The notes under the pieces were generated by a model. The model had not been told where the DNA came from, searched no databases, and worked only from the letters and a program-made list of their open reading frames with translations. From Serinicoccus chungangensis (lineage in GTDB: Bacteria > Actinomycetota > Actinomycetes > Actinomycetales > Dermatophilaceae): DNA of 64,000 nt. The translations under genes and the position numbers were made by a program. Each line of letters begins with the position of its first letter. The stretch's first letter is position 1. This document shows positions 1-8,774 of the stretch, piece by piece. The stretch is from positions 2,914,001-2,978,000 of the forward strand of contig NZ_CP040887.1 in the NCBI RefSeq assembly GCF_006337125.1, given 5' to 3'.

Positions 1-288
1 CTCGTAGACGTTGTCCAGCAGCAGCTGCGGGATCGCCGCCCCGTCGGTCGTGGTGAAGTCCAGGCTCGCGGGCTCGGCGACCAGCCCCACCCGCACGGTC
101 TCGTCGGAGCCGCCGGAGGCCGACCCCCCGGTCTGCCCGGCGTCCTCGCCGCCCCCCTCCTCGGCGCCACCGGCCTCGTCCCCGCCCTCGGCGGAGCCCG
201 TGGTGCTGGACCCGGCGTTGCACCCCGCCAGGAGGGCGGTGGCGGCCACCGCGGCGACCAGGGAGCGGGTTGTCGTCGAGGTCCTCAT
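1..288 (-). CDS. Peptide-type ABC transporter substrate-binding lipoprotein (N-terminal part, cut by window edge)
   Basis: The minus-strand frame opens with ATG at 288 and is still open at base 1, giving 96 visible residues. Residues 1-23 form a lipoprotein signal peptide: a basic N-terminus, a hydrophobic stretch and lipobox LLAGC, with Cys23 as the expected lipidated residue. A Gly/Glu/Ser-rich spacer of about 45 residues follows, as is common in actinobacterial exported lipoproteins. After it comes VRVGLVAEPASLDF, which resembles the start of mature family-5 (oligopeptide/dipeptide/nickel) solute-binding proteins. The protein would sit on the outer face of the membrane and deliver substrate to an ABC permease encoded beyond the left edge. 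The substrate cannot be told from this fragment. It is divergent from the glycerate kinase gene, with 61 bp between them. Confidence 0.75.
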   Translation of the reverse strand, partial: MRTSTTTRSLVAAVAATALLAGCNAGSSTTGSAEGGDEAGGAEEGGGEDAGQTGGSASGGSDETVRVGLVAEPASLDFTTTDGAAIPQLLLDNVYE

Positions 289-337
289 GCGCCCCATCAT
301 CGGGTATGCGTGCCCGGGCGCGCCACCGCGACTCGTC

Positions 338-343
338 TAGTCT
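338..343 (+). promoter_or_regulatory. Putative -10 box (TAGTCT), leaderless start of glycerate kinase
   Basis: TAGTCT fits the actinobacterial TANNNT -10 pattern and ends 6 nt before the GTG at 350. Transcription would therefore begin at or next to the start codon. No Shine-Dalgarno sequence is visible, which agrees with a leaderless mRNA. Confidence 0.45.
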
Positions 344-349
344 CGTGCC

Positions 350-1399
350 GTGAGCAACGACGCCAGCCCCCGCCGCCCGGTCGTCCTCGTCGCACCGGAC
401 AAGTTCCGGGGGTCGCTGTCCGCGCCGGAGGTCGTGCAGGCCGCCCGGGCCGGGGCGCAGGACGCCGGGTGGGACGTCATCGGCCTGCCCATGGCCGACG
501 GCGGCGAGGGCATGCTCGACGCCTTCGGCGGGGCCAACCGCACCTCCACCGTGACCGGCCCGCTCGGGAGGCGGGTCGAGGCGCACTGGCGGCTCGGGGA
601 GGACGACGGTCTCGCGGTCATCGAGTCGGCGGCGGCGAGCGGGCTGGTCCTCGCGGGGGGCAAGGAGGGCAACGACCCGATGGGCGCCACCAGCGCCGGG
701 ACCGGCGAGCTCGTGGCGCAGGCCGTGCTCGCCGGCGCCCGACGGGTCGTCGTGGGGCTGGGCGGCTCGGCCATGAGCGACGGCGGCCGGGGGGCCGTCG
801 AGGCGGTCCTCGCGGGGCTGGACGGCGACCGGCCGGTCGACCGGGGCGTCGAGCTGCTCGCGGCGTGCGACGTGCAGACGCCCTTCGTCGAGGCCGCGCA
901 GGTCTTCGGCCCGCAGAAGGGCGCGGACGCCGGGCAGGTCGTCGAGCTCACCGGTCGTCTCTTCGCGCTGCAGGGGCACTACGTCGAGCGCTTCGGCGTC
1001 GACGTGTCGCAGACCCCCGGGGCGGGGGCGGCCGGGGGCCTGGGCGGCGGGGTGCTCGTCCTGGGCGGCGCGCTCGTGCCGGGGCTGCAGCTGGTGGCCG
1101 ACCAGGTGGGCCTGGAGGAGGCCGTGGGCCGGGCGGACGCGATCGTCACCGGCGAGGGGGCGCTGGACGCCGAGTCGTTCAACGGCAAGGTCGTCGGCGG
1201 GGTCGTCGACGCAGCCGAGCCCTACGGCATCCCCGTCGTCGTGGTCGCCGGTGTCCTGCGCGAGGACGCCCCCGCCACCCGGCTGTCCGGGCTGCGGGTC
1301 GTCGACCTGTCCGCGACCTACGGCGCCGCGGCGTCCTGGAACGACACGGCCGCCTGCGTCGAGCGGGCGGTCTCCGAGCAGCTGCGCGCCCTGGGCTGA
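350..1399 (+). CDS. glxK: Glycerate kinase (GlxK/GarK family)
   Basis: This 349-residue protein matches the glycerate kinase type 1 family (GlxK/GarK), which phosphorylates D-glycerate with ATP in the cytoplasm and feeds glyoxylate/serine-derived carbon into glycolysis. Visible family motifs are DKFRGSLSA (residues 17-25, usually DSFKGSLSA), MADGGEGM (48-55), GLGGSAMSDGG (136-146), the Gly-rich GAGAAGGLGGG (224-234) and TGEGALDAESF (267-277). Length is slightly below the usual 370-380. The start is GTG at 350, just after a TAGTCT -10 box and lacking an SD. The gene appears monocistronic: the next gene has its own promoter and SD. Whether the product is 2- or 3-phosphoglycerate is not visible from sequence. 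Confidence 0.9.
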   Translation: MSNDASPRRPVVLVAPDKFRGSLSAPEVVQAARAGAQDAGWDVIGLPMADGGEGMLDAFGGANRTSTVTGPLGRRVEAHWRLGEDDGLAVIESAAASGLVLAGGKEGNDPMGATSAGTGELVAQAVLAGARRVVVGLGGSAMSDGGRGAVEAVLAGLDGDRPVDRGVELLAACDVQTPFVEAAQVFGPQKGADAGQVVELTGRLFALQGHYVERFGVDVSQTPGAGAAGGLGGGVLVLGGALVPGLQLVADQVGLEEAVGRADAIVTGEGALDAESFNGKVVGGVVDAAEPYGIPVVVVAGVLREDAPATRLSGLRVVDLSATYGAAASWNDTAACVERAVSEQLRALG

Positions 1400-1452
1400 C
1401 CGGGCGCCGGAGGGGCCCGCCACAAGGACGGCCACGGGGTTACCGGCCGGTA

Positions 1453-1458
1453 TAGACT
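1453..1458 (+). promoter_or_regulatory. Putative -10 box (TAGACT) for the acyl-CoA dehydrogenase gene
   Basis: TAGACT, within TATAGACT, lies 50 nt upstream of the GTG start at 1508. Transcription from about 1465 would give a leader of about 43 nt carrying the AGGAGG SD at 1497-1502. No clear -35 hexamer is visible. Confidence 0.4.
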
Positions 1459-1507
1459 GGCCCCAAGATCCGTGTACCGCTGGTACCGCATACCTCAGGA
1501 GGCCACC

Positions 1508-3409
1508 GTGGGCCACTACCGCAGCAACATCCGTGACATCGAGTTCACCCTCCTCGACGTGCTGGGGCGCCAGGAGGTCCTCGGCCGCGCCCCCTACGCC
1601 GAGGTCGACGTCGAGGTGGCCCGCGAGGCGCTGCGCGCGGTCGCCGACCTCGCCGAGGGACCGCTCGCCGCCTCCTTCACCGAGTCCGACCGCACCCCGC
1701 CGGTCCTCGACCCGGCCACCGGCGAGGTGAGCATGCCCGAGAGCTTCGTGGCGTCCTACCAGGCCTGGGTGGAGAACGAGTGGTGGCGGCTGGAGATCGA
1801 GGAGGGTCTGGGCGGCACGCCCGCGCCCCCGAGCCTGACGTGGGCGATGTCCGAGCTCGTCCTCGGCGCGAACCCGGCGGTGAAGATGTTCGCGGCCGGC
1901 TACACCTTCGCCAACGTGCTGCACCGCCTCGGCACCCCCGAGCAGCAGCAGCTCGCCCGGCTCATGGTCGACCACGCGTGGGGCGCGACGATGATGCTCA
2001 CCGAGCCCGAGGCCGGCTCGGACGTCGGGGCGGGGCGGACGAAGGCGGTCAAGGCGGGCGACGGCAGCTGGCACCTCACCGGCACCAAGCGCTTCATCAC
2101 CAGCGGCATCGCGCCGTTCTACGACAACGTCCTCCACTTCGTGCTCGCGCGGCCCGAGGGGGCCGGTCCCGGGACCAAGGGGCTGTCGCTCTTCGTCGTG
2201 CCCGACCGGCACGTCACCGACCTGGAGACCGGGGAGCTCGGCGAGCGCAACGGCGTCCAGGTCACGGCGATCGAGCACAAGATGGGGCTCAAGGTCTCGA
2301 CGACCTGCGAGGTCGCGCTGGGCGAGGACGAGTCGCGCCCCGCCGTCGGCTGGCTGCTCGGCGAGGTGCACGACGGGATCGCGCAGATGTTCCGGGTCAT
2401 CGAGTACGCCCGCATGCTCGTCGGGACCAAGGCGATCGCGACGCTGTCGGCCGGCTACCAGTCGGCGCTGGGGTATGCCCGCGAGCGGGTGCAGGGCGCC
2501 GACCTCACCCAGATGGCCGACAAGACCGCGCCGCGGGTGAGGATCACCGCGCACCCGGACGTGCGGCGCTCGCTGCTGCTGCAGAAGTCCTACGCCGAGG
2601 GGCTGCGCGCGCTCATGCTGTGGACCGCGACCTTCCAGGACCAGGTGCACGCCCGGCAGGACCTCGCGCAGGACGACGCGCTGGACGGCGCCGACGAGGT
2701 GGCGATGGCGGCGCGGGTCAACGACCTGCTGCTGCCGCTGGTCAAGGGCTGCGGGTCCGAGCGGGCCTTCATGCTGCTCGGGACCGAGTCGTTGCAGACC
2801 CTCGGCGGGTCCGGCTTCCTGCAGGACTACCCCATCGAGCAGTACCTGCGCGACAGCAAGATCGACAGCCTCTACGAGGGCACCACCGCGATCCAGGGCA
2901 TGGACTTCTTCTTCCGCAAGATCCTGCGCGACCGCGGGCAGGCGCTGGGGTACGTCGCCGCCCAGGTCCGGCAGACCGCCTCGGCGCAGGCGGACGACGG
3001 GCTCGGCGAGGTCCGCGGCGCGGTGCTGCGGGCGCTCGGCGAGGTCGACGCGATGGTGCAGTTCATGACGGAGCGGGCCGCCGAGTCGCGGGAGGAGCCG
3101 AGCGCGGTCTACGCCGTCGGTCTGGGGACCACCCGGTTGCTCCTCGCGGCCGGCGACCTGCTCATCGGGTGGCTGCTGCTGCGCCAGGCGGAGGTCGCCC
3201 AGCGGCTGCTGGAGACCGGGGAGACCGGGGAGAGCGGGCTGCGCGCAGCGGACGAGGACGCGCGGGCCTACCTGCAGGGCAAGGTCGTCGCCGCGCGGTT
3301 CTTCGCGACCGAGGTGCTCCCGCGCCTGGGCGCCGACCGCCGCACGGTCACCTCCGCCGACGCCGACCACGTCGCCGCCGTCATGGGCCTGCCCGACGCC
3401 GCCTTCTGA
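1508..3409 (+). CDS. FadE5-like long acyl-CoA dehydrogenase
   Basis: The protein is a flavin-dependent acyl-CoA dehydrogenase of about 633 residues, in the long subfamily that carries an extra C-terminal domain (FadE5-like). It would perform the first oxidation of fatty- or branched-acyl-CoA. The N-terminal GHYRSNIRDIEF is characteristic of FadE5-type proteins. The FAD/substrate motif MMLTEPEAGSDVG lies at about 162-174, and YEGTTAIQG at about 456-464. About 165 residues of C-terminal extension follow. I chose GTG 1508 because AGGAGG ends 5 nt before it; a longer frame from 1472 lacks an SD. The substrate is unknown. The 3' end runs into an array of 22-bp repeats that may serve as a terminator. 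Confidence 0.88.
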   Translation: MGHYRSNIRDIEFTLLDVLGRQEVLGRAPYAEVDVEVAREALRAVADLAEGPLAASFTESDRTPPVLDPATGEVSMPESFVASYQAWVENEWWRLEIEEGLGGTPAPPSLTWAMSELVLGANPAVKMFAAGYTFANVLHRLGTPEQQQLARLMVDHAWGATMMLTEPEAGSDVGAGRTKAVKAGDGSWHLTGTKRFITSGIAPFYDNVLHFVLARPEGAGPGTKGLSLFVVPDRHVTDLETGELGERNGVQVTAIEHKMGLKVSTTCEVALGEDESRPAVGWLLGEVHDGIAQMFRVIEYARMLVGTKAIATLSAGYQSALGYARERVQGADLTQMADKTAPRVRITAHPDVRRSLLLQKSYAEGLRALMLWTATFQDQVHARQDLAQDDALDGADEVAMAARVNDLLLPLVKGCGSERAFMLLGTESLQTLGGSGFLQDYPIEQYLRDSKIDSLYEGTTAIQGMDFFFRKILRDRGQALGYVAAQVRQTASAQADDGLGEVRGAVLRALGEVDAMVQFMTERAAESREEPSAVYAVGLGTTRLLLAAGDLLIGWLLLRQAEVAQRLLETGETGESGLRAADEDARAYLQGKVVAARFFATEVLPRLGADRRTVTSADADHVAAVMGLPDAAF

Positions 3410-3422
3410 CCCGCCCTCCCGC

Positions 3423-3525
3423 ACCGGACGCGTCGTCCGACCACACCGGACGCGTCGCCCGACCACACCGAACGCGTCGCCCGACCACACCGGACGCGTC
3501 GCCCGACCACACCGGACGCGCGCGG
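3423..3525. repeat. 22-bp tandem array left of the GNAT gene
   Basis: About 4.6 copies of a 22-bp unit made of CCCGACCAC plus ACCGGACGCGTCG follow the acyl-CoA dehydrogenase stop codon. A second array at 4165-4221 has the same period and the same CCCGACCAC block, but its other half (GCGTCCGGTGCGG) is inverted. CCGCACCGGACGCGT at the left end is the exact reverse complement of ACGCGTCCGGTGCGG on the right. The arrays could pair in RNA or act as terminators. Confidence 0.8.
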
Positions 3526-3571
3526 GGTGCGCGGACGCCATACCCGCCCCTCCCGGTGCCAGACTGACCCG

Positions 3572-4144
3572 ATGACGTTCCAGGTGCAGCCGGTCACGCC
3601 GGACCGCTTCGAGGACTTCGCCGACGTCGTCAACCCGAACCGCCGCGCGACGCACTGCTGGTGCGTGCCGCACCGGCTCCGCAGCACCGAGGTCGACGAG
3701 CTCGGGGGTGGGGACCGCGAACGCGCGATGCGCGCCCTGTGCGAGCGGGACCTGCCTCCCGGGGTGGTGGGCTACGCCGACGGCATACCGGTGGCGTGGT
3801 GCAACATCGGCCCGCGCGCCGACATCCCGGTGCTCGTGCACTCCCGCAGGATCCGACCGGTCGACGACGTCCCCGTGTGGAGCATCGTGTGCGTCGTCGT
3901 GCGCGGTGGGCACCGGAGACGGGGTCACACCTCGCGGCTGCTCGAGGGAGCCGTCTCGTATGCCGCCGCTCACGGCGCGCCGTCGGTGGAGGCCTACCCG
4001 GTCGACCCGAGCGGCAGGATGGACACGACGATGGCCTTCGTCGGGACGCGGGCGATGTTCGAGAAGGTCGGCTTCGAGGTGGTGGGCCGGACGGAGGCGA
4101 CCGCCAGCCGGCTGCCCCGGCTCGTCATGCGACGCGACCTGTAG
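3572..4144 (+). CDS. GNAT family N-acetyltransferase
   Basis: A 190-residue protein with a GNAT fold signature. The acetyl-CoA pyrophosphate-binding region is VVVRGGHRRRGHTSRLLEGA (about 109-128), a variant of the R/QxxGxG/A motif, and it is followed by a typical helix. The C-terminal part, with AMFEKVGFEVVGRTE, matches the last strand-helix of GNAT proteins. The N-terminus has an unusual Cys/Trp-containing stretch (ATHCWCVPHR, 27-36), also seen in a group of uncharacterised actinobacterial acetyltransferases. The substrate is unknown. The ATG at 3572 lies 6 nt after a CAGACT -10-like box, so the mRNA may be leaderless. The gene sits alone between two 22-bp repeat arrays of opposite internal orientation. 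Confidence 0.8.
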   Translation: MTFQVQPVTPDRFEDFADVVNPNRRATHCWCVPHRLRSTEVDELGGGDRERAMRALCERDLPPGVVGYADGIPVAWCNIGPRADIPVLVHSRRIRPVDDVPVWSIVCVVVRGGHRRRGHTSRLLEGAVSYAAAHGAPSVEAYPVDPSGRMDTTMAFVGTRAMFEKVGFEVVGRTEATASRLPRLVMRRDL

Positions 4145-4164
4145 CCGCGCGGGGGCACGACCGC

Positions 4165-4221
4165 GCGTCCGGTGCGGCCCGACCACGCGTCCGGTGCGGC
4201 CCGAGCACGCGTCCGGTGCGG
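4165..4221. repeat. 22-bp tandem array right of the GNAT gene
   Basis: About 2.6 copies of the 22-bp unit GCGTCCGGTGCGG plus CCCGACCAC lie between the convergent GNAT and GtrA genes. The 13-bp half is the inverse of the corresponding half in the array at 3423-3525, while the CCCGACCAC block keeps its orientation. It may function as a bidirectional terminator. Confidence 0.75.
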
Positions 4222-4239
4222 CGGAGGGGGGAGGAGGGG

Positions 4240-4659
4240 TCAGGTGTAGCGCTTGAGGCGGAAGACGAAGGTGCGCATCATGAGGTACATGAACACCGCC
4301 TCGCAGGCGCCGGCGACGAGACGGGCGGCGAGGTACTGGACGCCGACCCACTCCAACGTGGTCGACAGCGCCAGGATGAAGAGCAGGTAGTTGGCGAGCA
4401 CCGTGACGACGTAGCGCCCGGTCTGCCGACCGACCGGGCCGTGGCTCTGGAAGTTGAGCCACCGGTTGAGGACGAAGGCCAGCCCGAAGGCGACGACGTA
4501 GCCCGTCGTCACGGCTACCGGGTAGGGCCACCGCAGGACGTCGAAGAGGACCGCGAGCAGGGTGAGGTCGATCGCGTACGTCGTCGTGCTGATGGCCGCG
4601 AAGCCGACCGCGGTCTCGGGGACGACCCTCGCGACCGGGGCGGGGAGCCCGGAGTGCAC
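4240..4659 (-). CDS. GtrA-like membrane protein
   Basis: A 139-residue protein with four predicted membrane segments in the GtrA/DPMS_tail arrangement. The hallmark FVLNRWLNFQ follows the second segment, and a basic tail FRLKRYT ends the protein. GtrA proteins are thought to help translocate undecaprenyl-phosphate-linked sugars for surface glycan decoration; here that is inference from family. The start is uncertain. I used GTG 4659, but the frame is open for about 13 more codons toward the stop of the upstream DUF6458 gene, without an ATG/GTG and without a clear SD. It is probably co-transcribed with the DUF6458 gene and converges on the GNAT gene. Confidence 0.8.
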   Translation of the reverse strand: MHSGLPAPVARVVPETAVGFAAISTTTYAIDLTLLAVLFDVLRWPYPVAVTTGYVVAFGLAFVLNRWLNFQSHGPVGRQTGRYVVTVLANYLLFILALSTTLEWVGVQYLAARLVAGACEAVFMYLMMRTFVFRLKRYT

Positions 4660-4694
4660 CCGGGAACGGGCCCGGGCGAAGGCGTCGGCGGCGT

Positions 4695-4928
4695 TCAGTA
4701 CTGGTCGCGGTGACGCACGTCGGCGTCGGTCCGGCGGTCGACGACCTCACGGTGCGTCGTGTTGGTGCGCTGCGTGTTCATCACCAGGCCCAGCAGCAGC
4801 GAGAGCACGCCGGCTGCCATGAGGATGTAGCCGACCATCGTGAGGTTGACCCCCTGCACCACCGTGTCGATCGCGAAGGTGAGGACGGCGCCCACGACGA
4901 GCAGGAAAATTCCGAGACCGATGCCCAT
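4695..4928 (-). CDS. DUF6458 small membrane protein
   Basis: A 77-residue protein with two hydrophobic segments (about 3-20 and 29-49), a polar DTVVQG loop between them and a charged C-terminus rich in Arg/Asp/His. The opening MGIGLGIFLLVVGAVLTF and MVGYILMAAGVL are typical of the actinobacterial DUF6458 family, whose function is unknown. The start is ATG 4928, with GAAAGGA 6 nt upstream. A TAGGCT -10 box at 4961-4956 would give a leader of about 20 nt. The gene is followed at 35 bp by the GtrA gene on the same strand. Confidence 0.85.
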   Translation of the reverse strand: MGIGLGIFLLVVGAVLTFAIDTVVQGVNLTMVGYILMAAGVLSLLLGLVMNTQRTNTTHREVVDRRTDADVRHRDQY

Positions 4929-4955
4929 GAGAGATCCTTTCGGTTGGCTGGGGCC

Positions 4956-4961
4956 AGCCTA
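4956..4961 (-). promoter_or_regulatory. Putative -10 box (TAGGCT) for the DUF6458 gene
   Basis: Read on the minus strand, TAGGCT ends 27 nt upstream of the ATG at 4928. A GAAAGGA Shine-Dalgarno sequence lies between them, so this start would be leadered, unlike many in the window. Confidence 0.4.
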
Positions 4962-4972
4962 GCCGTCCGCCC

Positions 4973-5803
4973 TCACAGCCGCCGGTCCGAGAGCACCGGG
5001 AACCCCTCGCGCACCCGCGCCACCTCCTCCAGGTCGATCTCGACCGACATCGTCTCCTCGCCGGCGCCCGCCTCGGCCAGCACCGTCCCCGACGGGTCGA
5101 CGACGGCGCTGCGGCCGCCCATCTCGACCCCGGCGTGGGTGCCCGCGGTGTTGCCGGCGACGACGAAGCACTGGTTCTCGACCGCGCGCGCGCGCAGCAG
5201 CAGCCGCCAGTGCTCGACCCGCGCCATGGGCCAGGCCGAGGGGATGAGGAAGAGCCCGGCCCCCCGGTCGAGCTGCAGCCGGTAGAGCTCGGGGAAGCGC
5301 AGGTCGTAGCAGGTGGACAGGCCGATGTGCACGCCGTCCGCGGGTGCCGGCAGCTCGGTCACGACGATCTCGGTGCCGGCCTCCATGAGCCTCGGCTCGC
5401 CACCCCCGAAGCCGAACCGGTGGATCTTGCGGTAGGTCGCGCACACCGAGCCCCGCGTGTCGAGCACGACGGAGGTGTTCCACAGGTGCCGGCCCTCCTC
5501 CCCCGGCTCGGCGGTCCGCTCGACGTGGGAGCCGGTATGCACCACCGCCCCGATCTCCTTCGTCGCCTCCGCGACGGGCACCAGGGCCGGGGGCAGGTGG
5601 CCCTCCGCCAGCCCGGAGAGGTCCTGGCTGCGCTTTTCCCACTCCTTGGACGCGAAGCCGCCGGCGCTCCACAGCTCCGGCAGCAGCACGAGGTCGTGAC
5701 CGGCCCCGGCGCGTCGCACCAGCGCGGCCGCCCGCTGCGCCCGCGCCTCGACGCTCTCCCCGCTGCCGTCGGCATACCCCAGCTGGATGATCGCGACCTT
5801 CAT
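4973..5803 (-). CDS. Nitrilase-superfamily carbon-nitrogen hydrolase
   Basis: A 276-residue amidohydrolase of the nitrilase superfamily with the full Glu-Lys-Cys triad visible: Glu43 in [11 protein letters not shown], Lys126 in YRKIHRFGF and Cys165 in [12 protein letters not shown]. The overall form is that of the aliphatic amidase/omega-amidase (Nit-like) branch, which hydrolyses amides such as 2-oxoglutaramate. The exact substrate cannot be assigned. Its ATG overlaps the stop codon of the upstream ctaG/copD gene (ATGA, 5800-5803), so the two are translationally coupled. The functional link between them is not obvious. Length is normal for the family. Confidence 0.88.
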   Translation of the reverse strand: MKVAIIQLGYADGSGESVEARAQRAAALVRRAGAGHDLVLLPELWSAGGFASKEWEKRSQDLSGLAEGHLPPALVPVAEATKEIGAVVHTGSHVERTAEPGEEGRHLWNTSVVLDTRGSVCATYRKIHRFGFGGGEPRLMEAGTEIVVTELPAPADGVHIGLSTCYDLRFPELYRLQLDRGAGLFLIPSAWPMARVEHWRLLLRARAVENQCFVVAGNTAGTHAGVEMGGRSAVVDPSGTVLAEAGAGEETMSVEIDLEEVARVREGFPVLSDRRL

Positions 5804-7812
5804 CGTCGGCTCCTCTGCGCCAGGCTCTGCAGGTGGGCGTTGTAGGCGGCGAGCTCGGCGTCGTCGTCGCGGTCGGCCCGGCGGTCCGAGCGCACGCTCT
5901 CCCGCTCGTCGCGGTGCATCCAGTCCACCATGACCATGAGCACGAGCACCACCGTCGGCAGCTCGCCGACCCCCCAGGCGATGGCCCCGCCCACCTGCTG
6001 GTCGGCCAGGAGGTCAGGGACCCACGGCACCTCGATCGCCTTGTAGAACGCCGGCGCGAGCAGCCAGCTGCCCTGCATGAGCGCGAGCCCGAAGAAGGCG
6101 TGCGCCGCCAGGGTGCCGAGCAGCACGAGGATGCGCAGGGGCGCCGGCCACTTCTCCGGCCCCGGGTCCTGGCCGACGAGCGACCACACGAAGGCGAAGC
6201 CGGACAGCGAGAAGTGGACGACCATGAGCACGTGCCCCACGTGGGTCGTCATGGCGAGCTCCAGCAGCCCGGTCCAGTAGAAGACGATGAGGCTGCCGAA
6301 GAAGACCACCCCGGCGACCAGCGGGTTGGCCACGAACCCGGCCCAGCGGGAGTGGACGACGGCGAGCAGGACCTCGCGGGGGCCGAGGGTCTTGTCGCGG
6401 CGCGCCGGCAGCGTGCGGTAGGCCAGGGTGATCGCCTGCGCGGGCACGAGCAGGAGGGGCACGCCCATCATGAGCGCCATGTGCATCATCATGTGCTGCG
6501 AGAACATCACCCGGCCGTAGACCGCGGGGGCCCCGCTGGTGACGTAGACGAACAGCGCCCAGCCCAGGACCCACACGAGCAGCCGCCACCAGGGCCAGCG
6601 GTCGCCGCGGCGCCAGAGCTTGACGCAGCCGGCGGCGTAGAGCCCGACGGCCACGAACGCCACGAGCAGGAAGAGCCAGTTGACCTGCCACGTGTCGAGC
6701 AGCCGGGCCGAGCTGTAGGGCGGCGGCATGGGGTAGCCGGTGAGCGCGAAGACGGCCGTGTCCACGTCGGCGGAGGACTCCACCACGGGCGGCGGCGTGC
6801 GCGAGAGGACCGTGCCGAGCGCCACCGCCGCACCCATGACGGCCAGCTCGCCGGCGGCCAGCGCACCGAACAGCCACGGGCGGTCGGCCCCCCGACCGAT
6901 GACGACCCGGCGCTGGAGCCCCCCGAAGACGCCCAGCACCCCGAGCAGCAGCACCTTGGCCCAGATGAGCACCCAGTAGGCGCTGGACAGGTCCGCGAGG
7001 TCGTCGACGGTGAGCAGGGCGAAGAGCAGCCCGGAGAGCGCGATGGCGGCGTAGCACCAGGTCGCGAGCAGCGAGTAGCGGCGCAGGGTGTCGGGCAGCG
7101 CGGGGCCGAGCAGGGGCAGCAGCAGGCCCAGCGCCATGAGCCCGCCCACCCAGACGCACATGCCCACGAGGTGCAGCGCCAGGGCGGTGACGGCCGTCTC
7201 GTGGCCGTCGCTGCCGCTGGCGTGCCCGCCGTAGGCCAACGGCAGCAGCGCCACGAGCGCCAGCACCGAGGCCCAGGCCAGCGCCCCCCGCGTCCGCGCC
7301 GAGGCGGCGAGCGGCACGAGCAGGGCGACCAGGACCGTCTCGATGAGCCGCAGGCGCATGGCCTCCAGCCCCCAGAGGTTGGCCAGCAGGTCGGACAGGT
7401 AGCCGGGGGCACCGAGCGGTATGCCGGCCAGGTCACCGAACCCGACGACGAGGATGGCCGCCGACGAGACCGCCCAGAGCAGCGCGGACAGGGCCGCCAC
7501 CCGGGCGGCCGCCCCCCGTCGGTCGGTCCCGCGACCCTCGCGGACCAGGAAGGCCGCGGCGACGAGCAGCCCGATGGTCAGCGCGGCGGCCAGGTGGTGG
7601 ACGACCTTCAGCAGGACCATGCCCCAGCGCACGACCGGGCCGGCGTCGCCCAGCAGCAGCGGGGCGACGGCACCGCTCAGCGCGGCGGCGGGGACCGCCA
7701 CGACGAGCGCGGTGAGCACGGTCGTCACCGGCACGGTCCAGCGCAGGGTCGGGGGGATGCGCGCGTCGTCCACCGCCCGGGCGACCGGTGACGAGGGGGT
7801 GCGCAACGACAT
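5800..7812 (-). CDS. CopD-CtaG fusion (copper handling / cytochrome oxidase assembly)
   Basis: A 670-residue polytopic membrane protein that joins two families. Residues about 20-340 resemble the copper-resistance CopD domain, and about 370-625 the caa3-type cytochrome c oxidase assembly factor CtaG. The CtaG half has the His/Met-rich segment [18 protein letters not shown], a likely Cu-binding element, and conserved Trp/His-bearing helices. The fusion is common in Actinobacteria and is thought to supply copper to heme-copper oxidase. The ATG at 7812 lies 6 nt after a TAGCAT box, so the mRNA is probably leaderless. The stop overlaps the start of the nitrilase gene. Confidence 0.88.
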   Translation of the reverse strand: MSLRTPSSPVARAVDDARIPPTLRWTVPVTTVLTALVVAVPAAALSGAVAPLLLGDAGPVVRWGMVLLKVVHHLAAALTIGLLVAAAFLVREGRGTDRRGAAARVAALSALLWAVSSAAILVVGFGDLAGIPLGAPGYLSDLLANLWGLEAMRLRLIETVLVALLVPLAASARTRGALAWASVLALVALLPLAYGGHASGSDGHETAVTALALHLVGMCVWVGGLMALGLLLPLLGPALPDTLRRYSLLATWCYAAIALSGLLFALLTVDDLADLSSAYWVLIWAKVLLLGVLGVFGGLQRRVVIGRGADRPWLFGALAAGELAVMGAAVALGTVLSRTPPPVVESSADVDTAVFALTGYPMPPPYSSARLLDTWQVNWLFLLVAFVAVGLYAAGCVKLWRRGDRWPWWRLLVWVLGWALFVYVTSGAPAVYGRVMFSQHMMMHMALMMGVPLLLVPAQAITLAYRTLPARRDKTLGPREVLLAVVHSRWAGFVANPLVAGVVFFGSLIVFYWTGLLELAMTTHVGHVLMVVHFSLSGFAFVWSLVGQDPGPEKWPAPLRILVLLGTLAAHAFFGLALMQGSWLLAPAFYKAIEVPWVPDLLADQQVGGAIAWGVGELPTVVLVLMVMVDWMHRDERESVRSDRRADRDDDAELAAYNAHLQSLAQRSRR

Positions 7813-7818
7813 ACCCCC

Positions 7819-7824
7819 ATGCTA
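7819..7824 (-). promoter_or_regulatory. Putative -10 box (TAGCAT), leaderless start of copD-ctaG
   Basis: On the minus strand TAGCAT is separated by GGGGGT from the ATG at 7812. The gap is 6 nt with no SD. The divergent gene at 7878 uses the same arrangement 42 bp away. Confidence 0.45.
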
Positions 7825-7865
7825 CGGAGCGTCACCGACACCCGGCACGGCCGACCGGGGGTCGT

Positions 7866-7871
7866 TAGGGT
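7866..7871 (+). promoter_or_regulatory. Putative -10 box (TAGGGT), leaderless start of the mycothiol-dependent isomerase-family gene
   Basis: TAGGGT ends 6 nt before the ATG at 7878 and no SD is visible. Confidence 0.45.
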
Positions 7872-7877
7872 GGCGGG

Positions 7878-8771
7878 ATGGTCGTTCATCCCTCCCCGCC
7901 CGCCGACGTGCCCGGCTACGTCGAGGCGTACCGCCAGGTGCTGCTCTCGATGGTCAACACCTGCGACGGGCTGCGCGAGGCCGAGTGGGACCTGCCGACC
8001 GACTGCCCCGGCTGGACGGTCCGCGACCACGTGGCCCACACCGTGCACATCGAGGACTACCTCTCCGGGTCCGAGCACCCCGCGGTCGAGGAGACGATCG
8101 AGGTCGGCTCCCCCGAGCACGTCCGCAACGAGGCGGGGGTGTGGATGGAGCAGGGGATCCGCTCGCGCGCCGGGCTCACGCCGGACCAGCTGCTGGCCGA
8201 GCTGCGCGGGCTGGTCGAGATCCGCAGCGCGGACCTGTATGCCCACGACCTCGCCCTGGACTCCACCGTCCGCTCCATCCGCGGCAAGGAGACAACCTTC
8301 CAGCGGCTCGTCCGGCTGCGTCTGTGCGACGTCTGGACCCACGAGCAGGACATCCGGCAGGCCCTCGGGCGGCCCGGGTCGCTGGACGGCGACGGCGCGG
8401 CGACGTGGACCGCCACGGTCCTCGAGGCGCTCCCCGAGGTGGTGCTGCGCCGGGTCCAGCCGGAGCCGGGCACCGTCGTCATCCTGGAGAGCACCGGCCC
8501 GGTGACCGGGCGGGCCGGGGTGCGGATCGACGTCGACGAGGACGGCGAGCCGGTCGCGCACGAGCTCTTCACCGGCCACTCCGCGGAGGAGGGCGAGGAC
8601 GTGCCGGTCACGGATGCCGGCGAGGAGGCCACGACCACCATCTCGATGTCCACCCACGCCCTCGCCCGCCGCACGGCCGGACGGTCCGGCACCGACGACA
8701 CGGCCTACCACGTGCAGGGCGACGAGGAGCTGGCCCGGGCGGTGCTCGACGCCCTGACGCTCGCGCGCTGA
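7878..8771 (+). CDS. Maleylpyruvate isomerase family mycothiol-dependent enzyme
   Basis: A 297-residue DinB-fold protein of the mycothiol-dependent maleylpyruvate isomerase family. The N-terminal four-helix domain carries DCPGWTVRDHVAHTVHIEDY (about 42-61), with His51, His54 and His57 as candidate divalent-metal ligands. RLCDVWTHEQDIRQALG near 150-166 adds another His typical of the metal site. The C-terminal about 110 residues match the MDMPI_C domain. Such proteins use mycothiol, the actinobacterial thiol cofactor, but individual substrates are mostly unknown. The gene is probably leaderless and converges on the next gene with only 3 bp between stops. Confidence 0.85.
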   Translation: MVVHPSPPADVPGYVEAYRQVLLSMVNTCDGLREAEWDLPTDCPGWTVRDHVAHTVHIEDYLSGSEHPAVEETIEVGSPEHVRNEAGVWMEQGIRSRAGLTPDQLLAELRGLVEIRSADLYAHDLALDSTVRSIRGKETTFQRLVRLRLCDVWTHEQDIRQALGRPGSLDGDGAATWTATVLEALPEVVLRRVQPEPGTVVILESTGPVTGRAGVRIDVDEDGEPVAHELFTGHSAEEGEDVPVTDAGEEATTTISMSTHALARRTAGRSGTDDTAYHVQGDEELARAVLDALTLAR

Positions 8772-8774
8772 GGC

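Noticed and set aside
5833..7791. 652-codon plus-strand frame opposite copD-ctaG, and similar long frames at 11732-14008, 17852-21385, 28808-30697 and 32312-33748
   Set aside because: They mirror genes with clear domains on the other strand, are rich in Arg/Gly/Pro/His and lack SDs or recognisable domains; G+C-rich DNA produces such shadows.
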